64,000 bases of DNA. It comes from JBGTLA01 sp041744375 (GTDB lineage: Bacteria; Actinomycetota; Acidimicrobiia; Spongiisociales; ZC4RG35). The notes below the pieces were generated by a model. It had not been told where the DNA came from. It saw nothing but the letters and a program-made list of their open reading frames with translations, and did no database searches. The stretch is taken from assembly GCA_041744375.1 (NCBI GenBank), contig JBGTLA010000079.1:33097-97096 (forward strand), read 5' to 3'. This document shows positions 33,880 through 42,447 of the stretch, piece after piece. Each line of letters starts with the position of its first letter. Within the stretch, counting starts at the first letter, position 1. The position numbers and the translations under genes were made by a program.

Positions 33880-34677
33880 CTAATTCCGCCGGCAGATCAC
33901 TTCGCCGTGGAGGACCACGAACCAACCATCGGCGGCAGCGGCCCACCTTCGCCACGCCGCCGACACCTCGGTGAGCTCCCTCCGGCTGATGCCCGCCTTT
34001 TCGACTTGGCGAGCGAGTTCGGAGTCCACCACCCTCTCCGCCCAGAGATCGGCCCACCACCTGCGATCGGCGGGGACGGTGAAACACCAGACCGACGCCG
34101 AAGCGGTCGGCACCCCGATGTCGGCCTCCCGCGCCCAACTCCCGAGACGTCGTCCGGCGTCGGGCTCGGCCCCGCTCGCCCGGGCCGCCATCCGGTATAT
34201 CTCCAACCACCGTTCGAGACCTTTTTCGAGCGGCCACCACGTCATCGCTCCGTAGTCGGCGTCGCGGGCGGCGACGATGCCGCCGGGCCTACACACACGT
34301 GCCATCTCGGTGAGAGCCGCCACCGGGTCGGCCAGGTGTTGCAACACCTGGTGAGCATGGACGACATCGAAGCTGGCGTCGTCGAAGTCGAGGTGGTACG
34401 CGCTTCCCTCGACGATCTCGACGTTCGACACGCCGGCGGTGACCGCACGGGCCTCGGCCAGTACCTCCGGGGCCGCGTCCACGCCCACCACCCGACCGCC
34501 GTCGACCCTCCGTGCCAGTTCCGCCGTCAAGGTGGCGGGACCACAGCCGACGTCCAACAGATCCATGCCCTCTTCGAGATGATCCAACAGGTAAGCCGCC
34601 GAGTTCTCTGCCGTCCGCCACCGATGAGATCGCAACACCGAGTCGTGATGACCGTGGATGTAGGTGTCGGGTGCCAT
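33880..34677 (-). CDS. SAM-dependent class I methyltransferase
   Basis: This Rossmann-fold methyltransferase of 265 residues resembles UbiE/COQ5. Motif I is 'LLDVGCGPATLTAELARR' (about 39-56). An acidic residue follows in 'VVGVDAAPEVLAEA' (about 64-77). 'FDVVHAHQVLQHLADPVAAL' (about 107-126) is the motif II/III region with the family-typical 'hvl.hl.dp..al'. The C-terminal 120 residues are probably a substrate-binding cap. The substrate is unknown. It lies 29 bases upstream of the thiolase gene on the same strand and diverges from the class V PLP-enzyme gene. Confidence 0.88.
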   Translation of the reverse strand: MAPDTYIHGHHDSVLRSHRWRTAENSAAYLLDHLEEGMDLLDVGCGPATLTAELARRVDGGRVVGVDAAPEVLAEARAVTAGVSNVEIVEGSAYHLDFDDASFDVVHAHQVLQHLADPVAALTEMARVCRPGGIVAARDADYGAMTWWPLEKGLERWLEIYRMAARASGAEPDAGRRLGSWAREADIGVPTASASVWCFTVPADRRWWADLWAERVVDSELARQVEKAGISRRELTEVSAAWRRWAAAADGWFVVLHGEVICRRN

Positions 34678-34766
34678 TCCCCCGAGTCTGGCACCTCCAG
34701 GACCGAAGCCGTCGCCGGCATCGGCTCGCTACCTTCTCGGCCGGTCTCTGGCATCATTCAGGCCAT

Positions 34767-36428
34767 ATGAGCGATCTCATCGAGCGCATCCAGGCGTCGG
34801 TCATCGGGGCAGACACTGCCGTTGCGACGCCCTTCGGGCTGCGGCGAGTGACCTACGCCGATTACACCGCCTCCGGTCGATCGCTTGGCTTCGTCGAGGA
34901 CTTCATCCGCAACTCTGTCCTTCCCATGTATGCCAACACCCACACCGAGACGTCCGGCACCGGCCTTCAGACCACCCGCTTTCGCGAAGAGGCCCGAGAG
35001 ACGATCCGGGAATGTGTGGGGGGGACACGCGCCGAGCACGCCGTCATCTTCGCCGGGTCGGGCTCCACCGGAGCGATCGATCGCCTCATCACCATCCTCG
35101 GCCTAAGGATCCCCGCCGGTCTCGACGACCGCTACCACCTGTCGTCGCACATCCCACCCAACGAACGGCCGGTGGTGTTCGTGGGACCCTATGAGCACCA
35201 TTCCAACGAGCTGCCGTGGCGGGAAACAATCGCCGACGTCGTCGAGATCCGCGAGGACGCCGACGGTCACATCGACCTGGCCGACCTCGAGGAGCGCCTC
35301 GTCGGCTTTGCCGACCGCCCGTTGCGTATCGGTAGCTTCTCGGCCGCCTCCAACGTCACGGGCATCATCTCCGATACGTCCGCTATCTCATCTGCCCTCC
35401 ATCGCCACGGCGCTCTTTCGTTCTGGGATTTCGCCGCCGCCGCTCCTTATGTCGGCATCGAGATGCGTTCTCCCGCAGTCCACGGTGGGGACTACAAGGA
35501 CGCCATCTTCATCTCGCCTCACAAGTTCATCGGCGGCCCTGGCACCCCAGGAGTGCTGGTCGTACGACGGGACTTGTTGGCCAATCGGGTTCCCTCGGTG
35601 CCGGGGGGAGGTACCGTCACCTACGTCACCGAGGACATCCACCGCTACGTGACAGACCCCGAGCACCGAGAAGAGGGCGGCACACCCGCCATCGTCGAGT
35701 CGATTCGGGCCGGTCTGGTCTTCGCTCTCAAGGAGCAGGTCGGTTCAGAGGAGATCCGCAGGCGGGAACACGACTTCATCCAAAGGGCCATCACGTCGTG
35801 GTCGGAGAGCCCGGCGATTCGCATCCTGGGCAACCCCGAAGCCGAGCGACTGTCGATCGTCTCGTTCGTTGTGCGGGCGCCCGCCCACCTCGGAACCGAT
35901 CGCTACCTACACCACAACTTCGTGGTGGCGGTTCTCAACGACTTGTTCGGTATCCAGGCGCGCGGGGGCTGCTCGTGTGCCGGGCCCTACGGTCACCGAC
36001 TGCTGGGAATCGACCACGCCACCAGCCGACTCCTCGACGACGAGATCGCGGCGGGTTGCGAGGTCGTCAAGCCAGGATGGGTACGCATCAACTTCAACTA
36101 CTTCATACCCGAAGAAGAGTTCTCGTATCTGGTCGACGCAGTCCACCTGGTGGCCGAGTCGGGATGGCGCCTTCTGCCCCGGTACCGTTTCGACCCCGCC
36201 ACGGGAGGCTGGCGCCATGGAGACGGTTTGGCCTCCCCTCCGCTCACCCTCGACGGCTTCTTGGGCGAAGGGGCAACCCGTCCGACCGAGGAGATCGCAC
36301 GTCTCGGCGTCTACCTGGAACAAGCTCGTCGCATACTCGACGCCACCGAAGGCGGATGTGACCCCGCCGAACCTCTCCCCCCCAGCGCCGAGTCCCTCCG
36401 ATGGTTCCCCCTCCCCGCCGAGGCCTGA
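34767..36428 (+). CDS. Class V PLP-dependent aminotransferase-fold enzyme (long form)
   Basis: This cysteine-desulfurase-like PLP enzyme has 553 residues, longer than the roughly 400 of SufS/IscS. The start 'YADYTASGRSLGFVEDFI' (about 31-48) is the family opening. 'ISPHKFIGGPGTPGVLVVRR' (about 248-267) holds the PLP-binding Lys. 'GGCSCAGPYGH' (about 400-410) has two cysteines where desulfurases carry their catalytic Cys loop. A C-terminal extension of about 70 residues has no known domain. The ATG at 34767 fits homology; longer readings lie in the divergent methyltransferase promoter. Desulfurase activity is possible but not shown. Confidence 0.85.
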   Translation: MSDLIERIQASVIGADTAVATPFGLRRVTYADYTASGRSLGFVEDFIRNSVLPMYANTHTETSGTGLQTTRFREEARETIRECVGGTRAEHAVIFAGSGSTGAIDRLITILGLRIPAGLDDRYHLSSHIPPNERPVVFVGPYEHHSNELPWRETIADVVEIREDADGHIDLADLEERLVGFADRPLRIGSFSAASNVTGIISDTSAISSALHRHGALSFWDFAAAAPYVGIEMRSPAVHGGDYKDAIFISPHKFIGGPGTPGVLVVRRDLLANRVPSVPGGGTVTYVTEDIHRYVTDPEHREEGGTPAIVESIRAGLVFALKEQVGSEEIRRREHDFIQRAITSWSESPAIRILGNPEAERLSIVSFVVRAPAHLGTDRYLHHNFVVAVLNDLFGIQARGGCSCAGPYGHRLLGIDHATSRLLDDEIAAGCEVVKPGWVRINFNYFIPEEEFSYLVDAVHLVAESGWRLLPRYRFDPATGGWRHGDGLASPPLTLDGFLGEGATRPTEEIARLGVYLEQARRILDATEGGCDPAEPLPPSAESLRWFPLPAEA

Positions 36429-36442
36429 GGCCAGCCCTCCCG

Positions 36443-37174
36443 TTAAAAGGGGACCTTGACCTCCAGCAAGCCGCCACCTTCTGCCCGTCCGCTCAGCATG
36501 CGGCAGAACTCGACAGCGTCGATCTCGATCGTCTCACCGCCCGATCCGCGGACTGTGGTGGACCCGGCCGGCCCAGTGAGCTTCAAGACCACCGGGTGAC
36601 CGTGCCGGTCGGCCCACTGCTCGGCAACGTGGCGCACGAGGACCCCGTCGTGGTCGGGCGTCAACTCGAGCGAACGATCCGTCGCCCGGCAGATGTCGAC
36701 CCGATGCATCCACGTATCGCGGGTGTACACGTAATCCATCAGATCTCCCACGGTCATCGATCCCGACACCGGATCGTGCGCACCCATCTTGCGCAGTAGT
36801 CGAGGGAAGCGGCTTCGGCCGCGAATGGCCGCCGGGGCCACGGCGCGAAGACGAGCCACCAGATCGTCACCGTCGCGACCAGCGTGATCGGCGACCTGGA
36901 CGTCGTTGAGACGATCCACGAGCGGCCGGTCCTTTCCCAGCCGTGCCGCTCGTCGCGATTGGCTGAGGAGAGCACGGACGCTGGCTTGGCTCTCGGCAGC
37001 TCCTACGACATGGCCGACCATGTCACGGACGGTCCAGCCGGGGCACTCCGTTGTCCGATCCCAGTCACGTGTGGACAGACTCTCGATCAACTGGATGAAC
37101 CGCTGGTACTCGGCGCCGCCCAGAGCCAACAGTGCAGCACGGTTCAACGACGAGTTGGTGGTTGTGGCGGTCAT
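36443..37174 (-). CDS. DinB-fold maleylpyruvate isomerase family protein
   Basis: This mycothiol-dependent-type protein of 243 residues contains the N-terminal DinB-like four-helix bundle 'WDRTTECPGWTVRDMVGHVVG' (about 38-58). Its His ('GHVVG') and a later 'TRDTWMHRVDIC' (about 152-163) supply putative metal ligands. A C-terminal alpha/beta domain (about 175-243) follows. The family includes mycothiol S-transferases and maleylpyruvate isomerases of Actinobacteria, and the substrate here is unknown. Its start overlaps the stop of the TetR gene (ATGA), which suggests induction by a compound that the enzyme then modifies. Confidence 0.86.
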   Translation of the reverse strand: MTATTTNSSLNRAALLALGGAEYQRFIQLIESLSTRDWDRTTECPGWTVRDMVGHVVGAAESQASVRALLSQSRRAARLGKDRPLVDRLNDVQVADHAGRDGDDLVARLRAVAPAAIRGRSRFPRLLRKMGAHDPVSGSMTVGDLMDYVYTRDTWMHRVDICRATDRSLELTPDHDGVLVRHVAEQWADRHGHPVVLKLTGPAGSTTVRGSGGETIEIDAVEFCRMLSGRAEGGGLLEVKVPF

Positions 37175-37776
37175 GAGCGGTATGTCCTTTCTGTGACATG
37201 GGAGGTGACGTGAGCGAGATGTAGATCAACGGCTTCACCGATCAGACGGGAAAAGCGGTCCCCGCCGGGATCGTTGGCGATCTGCTGGGAAAGAATCCCA
37301 CTGGTGATGGCCGTGAACAGGTCGATATGGCGCTGATCCGTGATGCCGGCGGCTGCGAAGGCCTCGACCATGAGCTGGTAGCCCTCGACGGCCAAGGCGT
37401 ACGCCTCGGGGCTCGGTTCGAAGCCGGGGATGGTCCGCTGGAACAAGTGTTGGTAGCGAGTGGGATCGGCCAGGGCAAACTCGACGAACGAGGCGGCACC
37501 CTGGCGGATGGCTTCGATCGGACTCAGGTCACTGGTGTCACGAGTCCGCTCCATTTCCAAGTACTGGAGATGACCTTGGCGGAACATGGCATCGTAGATG
37601 GCGTTCTTCGATTCGAAATAGCTGTAGAGCGACGCCGCCTGCATTCCCACCCGACGACCCAACTCGGCCAGAGTCCATCCCGTCAGGCCGGTTTCACGGG
37701 ACAAAGCCCAGGCGGCGGCCAGGATCTCGTCACCTACCTGGCGGCGCCGCCTGACCACCCGCGATTCTAATATCAT
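37171..37776 (-). CDS. TetR family transcriptional regulator
   Basis: This TetR-type repressor has 201 residues. The N-terminal helix-turn-helix covers about residues 18-62 ('GWTLAELGRRVGMQAASLYSYFESKNAIYDAMF'), followed by a C-terminal ligand-binding domain (about 80-195) of the WHG-like type. The gene leads a two-gene operon with the DinB-fold enzyme, joined by an ATGA overlap. The regulator therefore probably controls its own operon and perhaps the divergent gene at 37869. An imperfect palindrome overlapping its start codon is a candidate operator. Confidence 0.93.
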   Translation of the reverse strand: MILESRVVRRRRQVGDEILAAAWALSRETGLTGWTLAELGRRVGMQAASLYSYFESKNAIYDAMFRQGHLQYLEMERTRDTSDLSPIEAIRQGAASFVEFALADPTRYQHLFQRTIPGFEPSPEAYALAVEGYQLMVEAFAAAGITDQRHIDLFTAITSGILSQQIANDPGGDRFSRLIGEAVDLHLAHVTSHVTERTYRS

Positions 37777-37789
37777 TTGGTTTACCTAA
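37776..37789. promoter_or_regulatory. Candidate TetR operator
   Basis: TTTGGT-TT-ACCTAA is palindromic at five of six positions per arm. It begins at the first base of the tetR start codon and extends upstream into the 92-base divergent gap. Its position would allow autorepression. The palindrome is short and the assignment is speculative. Confidence 0.3.
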
Positions 37790-37868
37790 CGCTATTTGGA
37801 TAAAGGTACCGGTACGAAAGCACCGAGTCAAGGCGGCACGGAGGGCGAGCAGGTCCTAGCCTGGTCGT

Positions 37869-38339
37869 ATGGTCGCCCCCATCGCCGACCCGTCACCCGA
37901 AGACATCGACCGGTGGCACCGGACATTCGCCCCCCGGTTCTTCAACCACACTTGGGAGTTGATGGATCGAACCGACCTCGATGCCGACGAACTCGACGAG
38001 ATGTTGGCCTCGGCATTCGCTCAGCGAGCCCATTGGTTCGCGGTGGGAGACTCCCGCAACCGAGCCATCGCCGATTGGCAAGTGTCGCGGGCGGCGATAC
38101 TGGCCGGATACCCTCATCTAGCGAGGAGATTCGCCGAACGGTCCCTCGTCAGTTCGGCCGGTCTCGACCCGTTCGTAGCCGCATTCGCCCACGAGGCCAT
38201 CGCCCGCGCCGCGGCCGCCGTCGACGACGTCGACACCTTCGACGCCCACCTCCTGGCCGCCCGCGAGCTGTCACTCCAGGTCGTCGATCCCGGCGAGCGT
38301 CGCACCATCGTGGCCGATCTGGATCAGATGAGCAGCTGA
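37869..38339 (+). CDS. Hypothetical helical protein
   Basis: This all-helical cytosolic protein of 156 residues has no named domain. It contains 'RWHRTFAPRFFNHTWELMDR' (about 15-34) and repeated alanine-rich helices ('AHEAIARAAAAVDDVDTFDAHLLAARELS', about 107-135) that resemble TPR-like helical pairs. Similar short proteins occur in Actinobacteria, and no role is known to me. It is divergent from the tetR operon and converges with upp. Confidence 0.68.
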   Translation: MVAPIADPSPEDIDRWHRTFAPRFFNHTWELMDRTDLDADELDEMLASAFAQRAHWFAVGDSRNRAIADWQVSRAAILAGYPHLARRFAERSLVSSAGLDPFVAAFAHEAIARAAAAVDDVDTFDAHLLAARELSLQVVDPGERRTIVADLDQMSS

Positions 38340-38351
38340 GAGGTGCCGCTC

Positions 38352-38984
38352 TTACTTGGTGCCGTACAGGCGATCGCCGGCGTCACCCAACCCGGGGACT
38401 ATGTAGCCGTGATCGTCGAGATGTGAGTCGATGGCGGCGGTGTAGACAGGGACGTCGGGATGGGTCTCGGCCAGGTGGGCGATGCCCTCGGGAGCGGCCA
38501 GCAGACACAGGAAGCGTATGCTCCGAGGTCGCTCCGCCTTGATCCTCGTCAACGCCGCTGCGGCCGAATGGCCCGTGGCCAACATCGGATCCACCACGAT
38601 CACGTCGCGATCGGCCATCTCCTCGGGGACCTTGAAGTAGTACTCGATGGCCTCCAACGTGTCGGGATCCCGATACAGGCCGATATGGCCGACCCGGGCC
38701 GAGGGAACCAGGTCGAGTATCCCTTCGAGGAGACCGTTGCCCGCTCTCAAGATGGAGATCGCCACCAGCTTCTTGCCTTCGATCACCGGGGCGTCCATCG
38801 CCGCCAACGGGGTTTCGATCCGCTCGGTGTGGACGCGCAGGCTTCGTGTCGCCTCGTAGGTCATCAAGCCGGCTATTTCTCGCAGGAGCCGCCGGAAGTC
38901 GGCCGACGCCGTCTCCTTGCGACGCATGAGCGTCAGCTTGTGCTGGATGAGAGGGTGATCGACGAGAGTGATCGATTCTGTCAT
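38352..38984 (-). CDS. upp: Uracil phosphoribosyltransferase
   Basis: UPRT converts uracil and PRPP to UMP in pyrimidine salvage. The protein has 210 residues, the usual length. 'HPLIQHKLTLMRRKET' (9-24) is the family start. 'ISILRAGNGLLEG' (about 75-87), the PRPP loop 'DPMLATGHSAAAAL' (about 131-144) and 'YTAAIDSHLDDHGYIVPGLGDAGDR' (about 182-206) follow. The PRPP loop has His where many homologues have Gly, as in some actinobacterial forms. The ATG at 38984 is chosen by homology; the longer reading upstream overlaps the MOSC gene. Phosphorylases at the other end of the window could supply free bases. Confidence 0.95.
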   Translation of the reverse strand: MTESITLVDHPLIQHKLTLMRRKETASADFRRLLREIAGLMTYEATRSLRVHTERIETPLAAMDAPVIEGKKLVAISILRAGNGLLEGILDLVPSARVGHIGLYRDPDTLEAIEYYFKVPEEMADRDVIVVDPMLATGHSAAAALTRIKAERPRSIRFLCLLAAPEGIAHLAETHPDVPVYTAAIDSHLDDHGYIVPGLGDAGDRLYGTK

Positions 38985-39017
38985 GGGCGCTCCTACGCTG
39001 GCGGAAGGAGGCGAATC

Positions 39018-39488
39018 ATGGCCGGTCGAGTGCATCAGATCAACGTGTCGCACGGGGGTGTCCCCAAGCTGGGGGTGCCAGAGGCATTGATCACAGCCTC
39101 CGGTGTAAGTGGGGACCGCCAGGCCGACCTCCGCCATCATGGCGGCCCCGACCAGGCCGTGTGTTTGTACTCCCTCGAGGTCATCGAGGGCCTGCAGGCC
39201 GAGGGACACCCCATCGGCCCCGGGTCCGCCGGCGAGAACCTCACCGTGGTTGGTCTCGACTGGAACCAGGTCACTCCCGGATCTCGCCTGCGCGTCGGTG
39301 GAGCCCTGATCGAGGTGACGTATCCGGCCGTGCCATGCGCCAAGAATGCTCAGTGGTTCAGCGACGGGAAGTTCTCACGAATCCTCGAGTCCCGGCACCG
39401 AGGCTGGAGCCGAATGTACGCTCGCGTGCTGGAGGAGGGTCGCGTAACGGTGGGCGACTCTGCCCGCCTGGTCACCGACTCGCAGTAG
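39018..39488 (+). CDS. MOSC domain protein (YiiM-like)
   Basis: This 156-residue protein is a stand-alone MOSC domain, related to the C-terminal part of molybdenum cofactor sulfurases and to YiiM/YuaD. 'GDRQADLRHHGGPDQAVCLYS' (about 32-52) is the family hallmark 'G....h.GG.dkAv.ly'. The candidate cofactor Cys lies in 'YPAVPCAKNAQW' (about 103-114). The ribosome binding site AAGGAGG about eight bases before the ATG fixes the start. It may deliver sulfur to a molybdoenzyme or reduce N-hydroxylated compounds; no molybdoenzyme gene is close by. Confidence 0.88.
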   Translation: MAGRVHQINVSHGGVPKLGVPEALITASGVSGDRQADLRHHGGPDQAVCLYSLEVIEGLQAEGHPIGPGSAGENLTVVGLDWNQVTPGSRLRVGGALIEVTYPAVPCAKNAQWFSDGKFSRILESRHRGWSRMYARVLEEGRVTVGDSARLVTDSQ

Positions 39489-39499
39489 GCTCAGTTGCA

Positions 39500-39865
39500 A
39501 TGAGCGGCATCGCCACATACTCACTCACTGCCCTCGACACCAGCGACACCGTTGCCTTGGCGGAGTTCTATTCGGCCATCACCGGGTGGCCGATCCGACC
39601 CTACGATGGCACCGGCTGGATCCAGCTCGAGTCGGACGGCGGAGCCACGATCGCCTTTCAGGAGGTCGCCGACCACACGCCCCCGGTCTGGCCCGGCAGC
39701 GATCATCCCCAGCAGCTCCATATCGACTTCGACGTCCCCGACCTCGACGCCGGGGAAGCGCAGGTGCTGGCGATCGGGGCCCGCAAGGCCGAGTACCAGC
39801 CCGGCACATCCTTCCGGGTGTACCTCGACCCGGCCGGGCATCCGTTTTGCCTCGTGCTGGCGTGA
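39500..39865 (+). CDS. VOC family (glyoxalase-like) protein
   Basis: This small vicinal-oxygen-chelate fold protein has 121 residues. The first beta-alpha-beta unit carries 'LAEFYSAITGWPI' (about 19-31). The second half ends with 'GTSFRVYLDPAGHPFCLVLA' (about 102-121), the typical C-terminal 'f.DPdGnp..l'. Bleomycin-resistance and glyoxalase-like proteins share this fold; the substrate is unknown. The stop overlaps the cobO start as GTGA, which indicates translational coupling although functional linkage to cobalamin is not obvious. Confidence 0.84.
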   Translation: MSGIATYSLTALDTSDTVALAEFYSAITGWPIRPYDGTGWIQLESDGGATIAFQEVADHTPPVWPGSDHPQQLHIDFDVPDLDAGEAQVLAIGARKAEYQPGTSFRVYLDPAGHPFCLVLA

Positions 39866-40431
39866 CCGACCCGTCGATCCCACCGACCCACGCCCCTCCG
39901 AAGGGTTCGGATCGTGCTCCATCATTGGTGCTGGTGAACACCGGCGACGGAAAGGGAAAGTCGACAGCCGCATTCGGCACCCTCGTCCGGGCGGTAGCGC
40001 GCGGATGGAAGGTGGCGGTGGTGCAGTTCCTCAAGTCGGGCGATTGGAACGTGGGCGAGGAAAAGGTCGCCCGACAGCTCGGTGTGGATTGGTTCGCCAT
40101 CGGCGACGGCTTCACCTGGGATTCCGCCGACATGGAAGAATCTGAAGCCATCGCGGTGCAAGCCTGGACGAAAGCCAAGGAGACGATCGAGGCCGGGGAT
40201 TACCAACTGGTCATCCTCGACGAGATCACCTACCCGATGAACTGGGGTTGGATCTCCACCGACGACGTCGTCGCCACTCTCCGGCGACGGCCCGCACACG
40301 TCAACGTGATATGCACCGGTCGCGATGCTCCTCAGCTGCTCGTTGACGTCGCCGACACGGTCACCGAAATGCGCAAGATCAAACACGCCTACGACCAGGG
40401 GATCATGGCGCGGCGGGGAATCGACTACTGA
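39862..40431 (+). CDS. cobO: Cob(I)yrinic acid a,c-diamide adenosyltransferase
   Basis: CobO (CobA/BtuR type) transfers adenosyl from ATP to cob(I)alamin precursors or salvaged corrinoids. The 189-residue protein has the P-loop 'NTGDGKGKSTAAFG' (about 26-39). 'VAVVQFLKSGDWNVGEEKV' (about 52-70), the Walker B-like 'LVILDEITYPMNWGWI' (about 115-130) and 'VICTGRDAP' (about 151-159) follow. The start is GTG overlapping the VOC stop, and earlier in-frame ATGs lie inside that gene. No other cobalamin gene is present, so it may serve salvage. The end overlaps the next, convergent gene by seven bases. Confidence 0.93.
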   Translation: MTDPSIPPTHAPPKGSDRAPSLVLVNTGDGKGKSTAAFGTLVRAVARGWKVAVVQFLKSGDWNVGEEKVARQLGVDWFAIGDGFTWDSADMEESEAIAVQAWTKAKETIEAGDYQLVILDEITYPMNWGWISTDDVVATLRRRPAHVNVICTGRDAPQLLVDVADTVTEMRKIKHAYDQGIMARRGIDY

Positions 40432-41636
40432 GCGGTCTTTTTCTCCGCCCGGCCAGGAGATTGGGCCAGCGAATCGACGATCGTGCAGAGCCGATCGAGA
40501 TCGGTGTCGTCGTTGAAGTAGTGAACCGAGGCACGGACCAAGTCGCCCAGCCCCCGATGGGGAAGATCGAACTGGGCGTAGTCCATGGGGGAAACGGACG
40601 TGTTCACCGCGCCGGCCCGGAGCTGCGACACGGCTTCGGTGGCGGGGACGCCGGCGATGGAGAAGCTGACGATGCCACACAGGCGCTCTCCCTTGTCGTG
40701 GACCCGGACACTCTGGATCGATCCCAGCCGAGCCCGGAGGTCGGCGGCCAGGCTGAAGACTCGTTCGGAGATGCTCTCGATTCCCCACTGGGAGGCATAG
40801 TCGATGGCGGCTCCCAGGCCGAGCCGCGCTGCCACGTTCGATTCCCAGTTCTCCAGGCGTCGCGCGTCAGGACGAACCTCATACGAGGAAGGGGATGTCC
40901 AGCGGGCGGAGTGGAGGTCGAGCAACGGGGGATCGATTCTCTCTGTGAAGGTGCGACGCACCCAGGCGAAACCGGTGCCGCGTGGGCCCCGTAGGAACTT
41001 GCGGCCGGTGGCCGTGAGTACGTCACACCGGATGGAGTCGACGTCCACCGGCACCTGGCCCACCGACTGGCAGGCGTCGACGAAGTAGGGCACGTCGGCC
41101 GCGGTCGCTACCTCCCCCACGGCCTCGATGGGGTTGACCAGTCCACCGTTGGTGGGGACATGGCACACGGAGATGAGCTTGACACGTTCGTCGATGGCGT
41201 TGGAGAGCCGCTCCACATCGACCTGGCCGAATTCGTCATCTTCGATGACCTCGACGAGTGCCCCGGTTCGCTCCGCCACTTGCAGGAGGGCGATGGCGTT
41301 GCTGGCGTACTCGGCCCGCCCGGTCAAGATGCGATCTCCTGCTCGGAAGTTGAGACCGTAAAAAGCCATGTCCCAGGCCCGGGTGGCATTCTCGACGAGA
41401 GCCACCTCATCAGGGTCACCTCCGACGAGCGTGGCCACCGACCCATACACCGACTCGAGGCGGTCCCTGGCCTCATCGGCTGCTTCGTATCCGCCTATCT
41501 CCGATTCACGTACCAGGTGGCTCGTCACGACGTCGAGGACCGGCGTCGGCGAGGGGGAGGCTCCGGCGTTGTTGAGATGGTGCACGCGCTGACACGCCGG
41601 TGTCGCTGCCCTTGCTGCCGAGACGTCGAGACTCAT
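40425..41636 (-). CDS. Class V aminotransferase / cysteine desulfurase-like enzyme
   Basis: This second PLP enzyme of the cysteine-desulfurase fold has 403 residues, the usual family length. 'LNNAGASPSPTPVLD' (about 21-35) is the start. 'FVDACQSVGQVPVDV' (about 185-199) and the PLP-Lys motif 'TATGRKFLRGPRGTGFAWVRR' region (about 208-228) follow. No Cys loop typical of SufS is present near the C-terminus. It could therefore be a lyase (EgtE-like C-S lyase, kynureninase-like or isopenicillin epimerase-like) rather than a desulfurase. It overlaps cobO tail to tail by seven bases. Confidence 0.85.
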   Translation of the reverse strand: MSLDVSAARAATPACQRVHHLNNAGASPSPTPVLDVVTSHLVRESEIGGYEAADEARDRLESVYGSVATLVGGDPDEVALVENATRAWDMAFYGLNFRAGDRILTGRAEYASNAIALLQVAERTGALVEVIEDDEFGQVDVERLSNAIDERVKLISVCHVPTNGGLVNPIEAVGEVATAADVPYFVDACQSVGQVPVDVDSIRCDVLTATGRKFLRGPRGTGFAWVRRTFTERIDPPLLDLHSARWTSPSSYEVRPDARRLENWESNVAARLGLGAAIDYASQWGIESISERVFSLAADLRARLGSIQSVRVHDKGERLCGIVSFSIAGVPATEAVSQLRAGAVNTSVSPMDYAQFDLPHRGLGDLVRASVHYFNDDTDLDRLCTIVDSLAQSPGRAEKKTAQ

Positions 41637-41716
41637 GCCTCAGGACTCTAGGACGTCGAGCGGGCCGACCCTCGAGCCGGTACCAGAAGTAGTCGTCGAT
41701 GGCTGGATCGACCTGC

Positions 41717-42355
41717 TCAGCACCAAGTCCCGAGCACATCTCGCAGAAAGGGAAGTGCTTGTGACCACGCGCGGCTTGCAGCCGTGGCCTGATAGGAAAC
41801 GCTTTCCTCGTCGGCAAAGCCGTGCTGCGTCCCCGGGTGACGAACGATCTCGACATCGAGTGACTCGAGTCCCATCGTCGCTTGCATGAAGGTGGCTTCG
41901 TCCTCGGAGATGAAGCGATCGTCGGCCGCGAGATGGATCTGGTAGCGGGCCGACGCACCCGCGAAATCAATCGCCTGGCTGCCGTAGAACGACACCACCG
42001 CCGACACCAGATCCGGCCTGCGCACAGACAACCACAATCCCATTGACCCTCCCATACCGAAACCCACCACTCCTGTCCGTCCCACGGAGGACTTTTCATC
42101 GAGAAGGTCGGCCGAGTTCACCACCAGCGAAGCGAGACGATTTGGGTCCAACTGCCCCAGGACCCGCTCTGCCTCCGCTTCGCTGTCGGGCTTCTCGCCC
42201 AGGGCCATATCGGGCGCCAGAACGGTGAAGCCCTCATCGCTCAACGCATCCGCTCGCCTTCGAACAGAGGGCGTCAGACCCCACCACGAGGAGAGCAACA
42301 ACACACCGGGACCCGGCCCGGAAGGAGGCGATACGAAATAGGCCTGATCCTGCAT
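41717..42355 (-). CDS. Dienelactone hydrolase-like protein lacking the nucleophile
   Basis: This alpha/beta-hydrolase of the dienelactone hydrolase family has 212 residues from the ATG at 42355. The family landmarks 'SSWWGLTPSVRRRADAL' (about 22-38), 'GVVGFGMGGSMGL' (about 95-107), 'LAADDRFIS' (about 142-150) and 'GTQHGF' (about 175-180) are all present. However, the nucleophile elbow reads GFGMGG, with Gly 100 in place of the catalytic Cys or Ser. The usual Glu of 'HEWWGL' is Ser 23. Asp and His of the triad remain. It may be a non-hydrolytic homologue. A longer reading starts at 42394. Confidence 0.83.
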   Translation of the reverse strand: MQDQAYFVSPPSGPGPGVLLLSSWWGLTPSVRRRADALSDEGFTVLAPDMALGEKPDSEAEAERVLGQLDPNRLASLVVNSADLLDEKSSVGRTGVVGFGMGGSMGLWLSVRRPDLVSAVVSFYGSQAIDFAGASARYQIHLAADDRFISEDEATFMQATMGLESLDVEIVRHPGTQHGFADEESVSYQATAASRAWSQALPFLRDVLGTWC

Positions 42356-42447
42356 CCGGTTGTCAGAGTATTGGCCACCCCGCCCTACCCCCACCCTCTC
42401 CCGGGCCGGTCTCGGGGGGTGGGCACTCAGCCATACACTGCAGGCAG

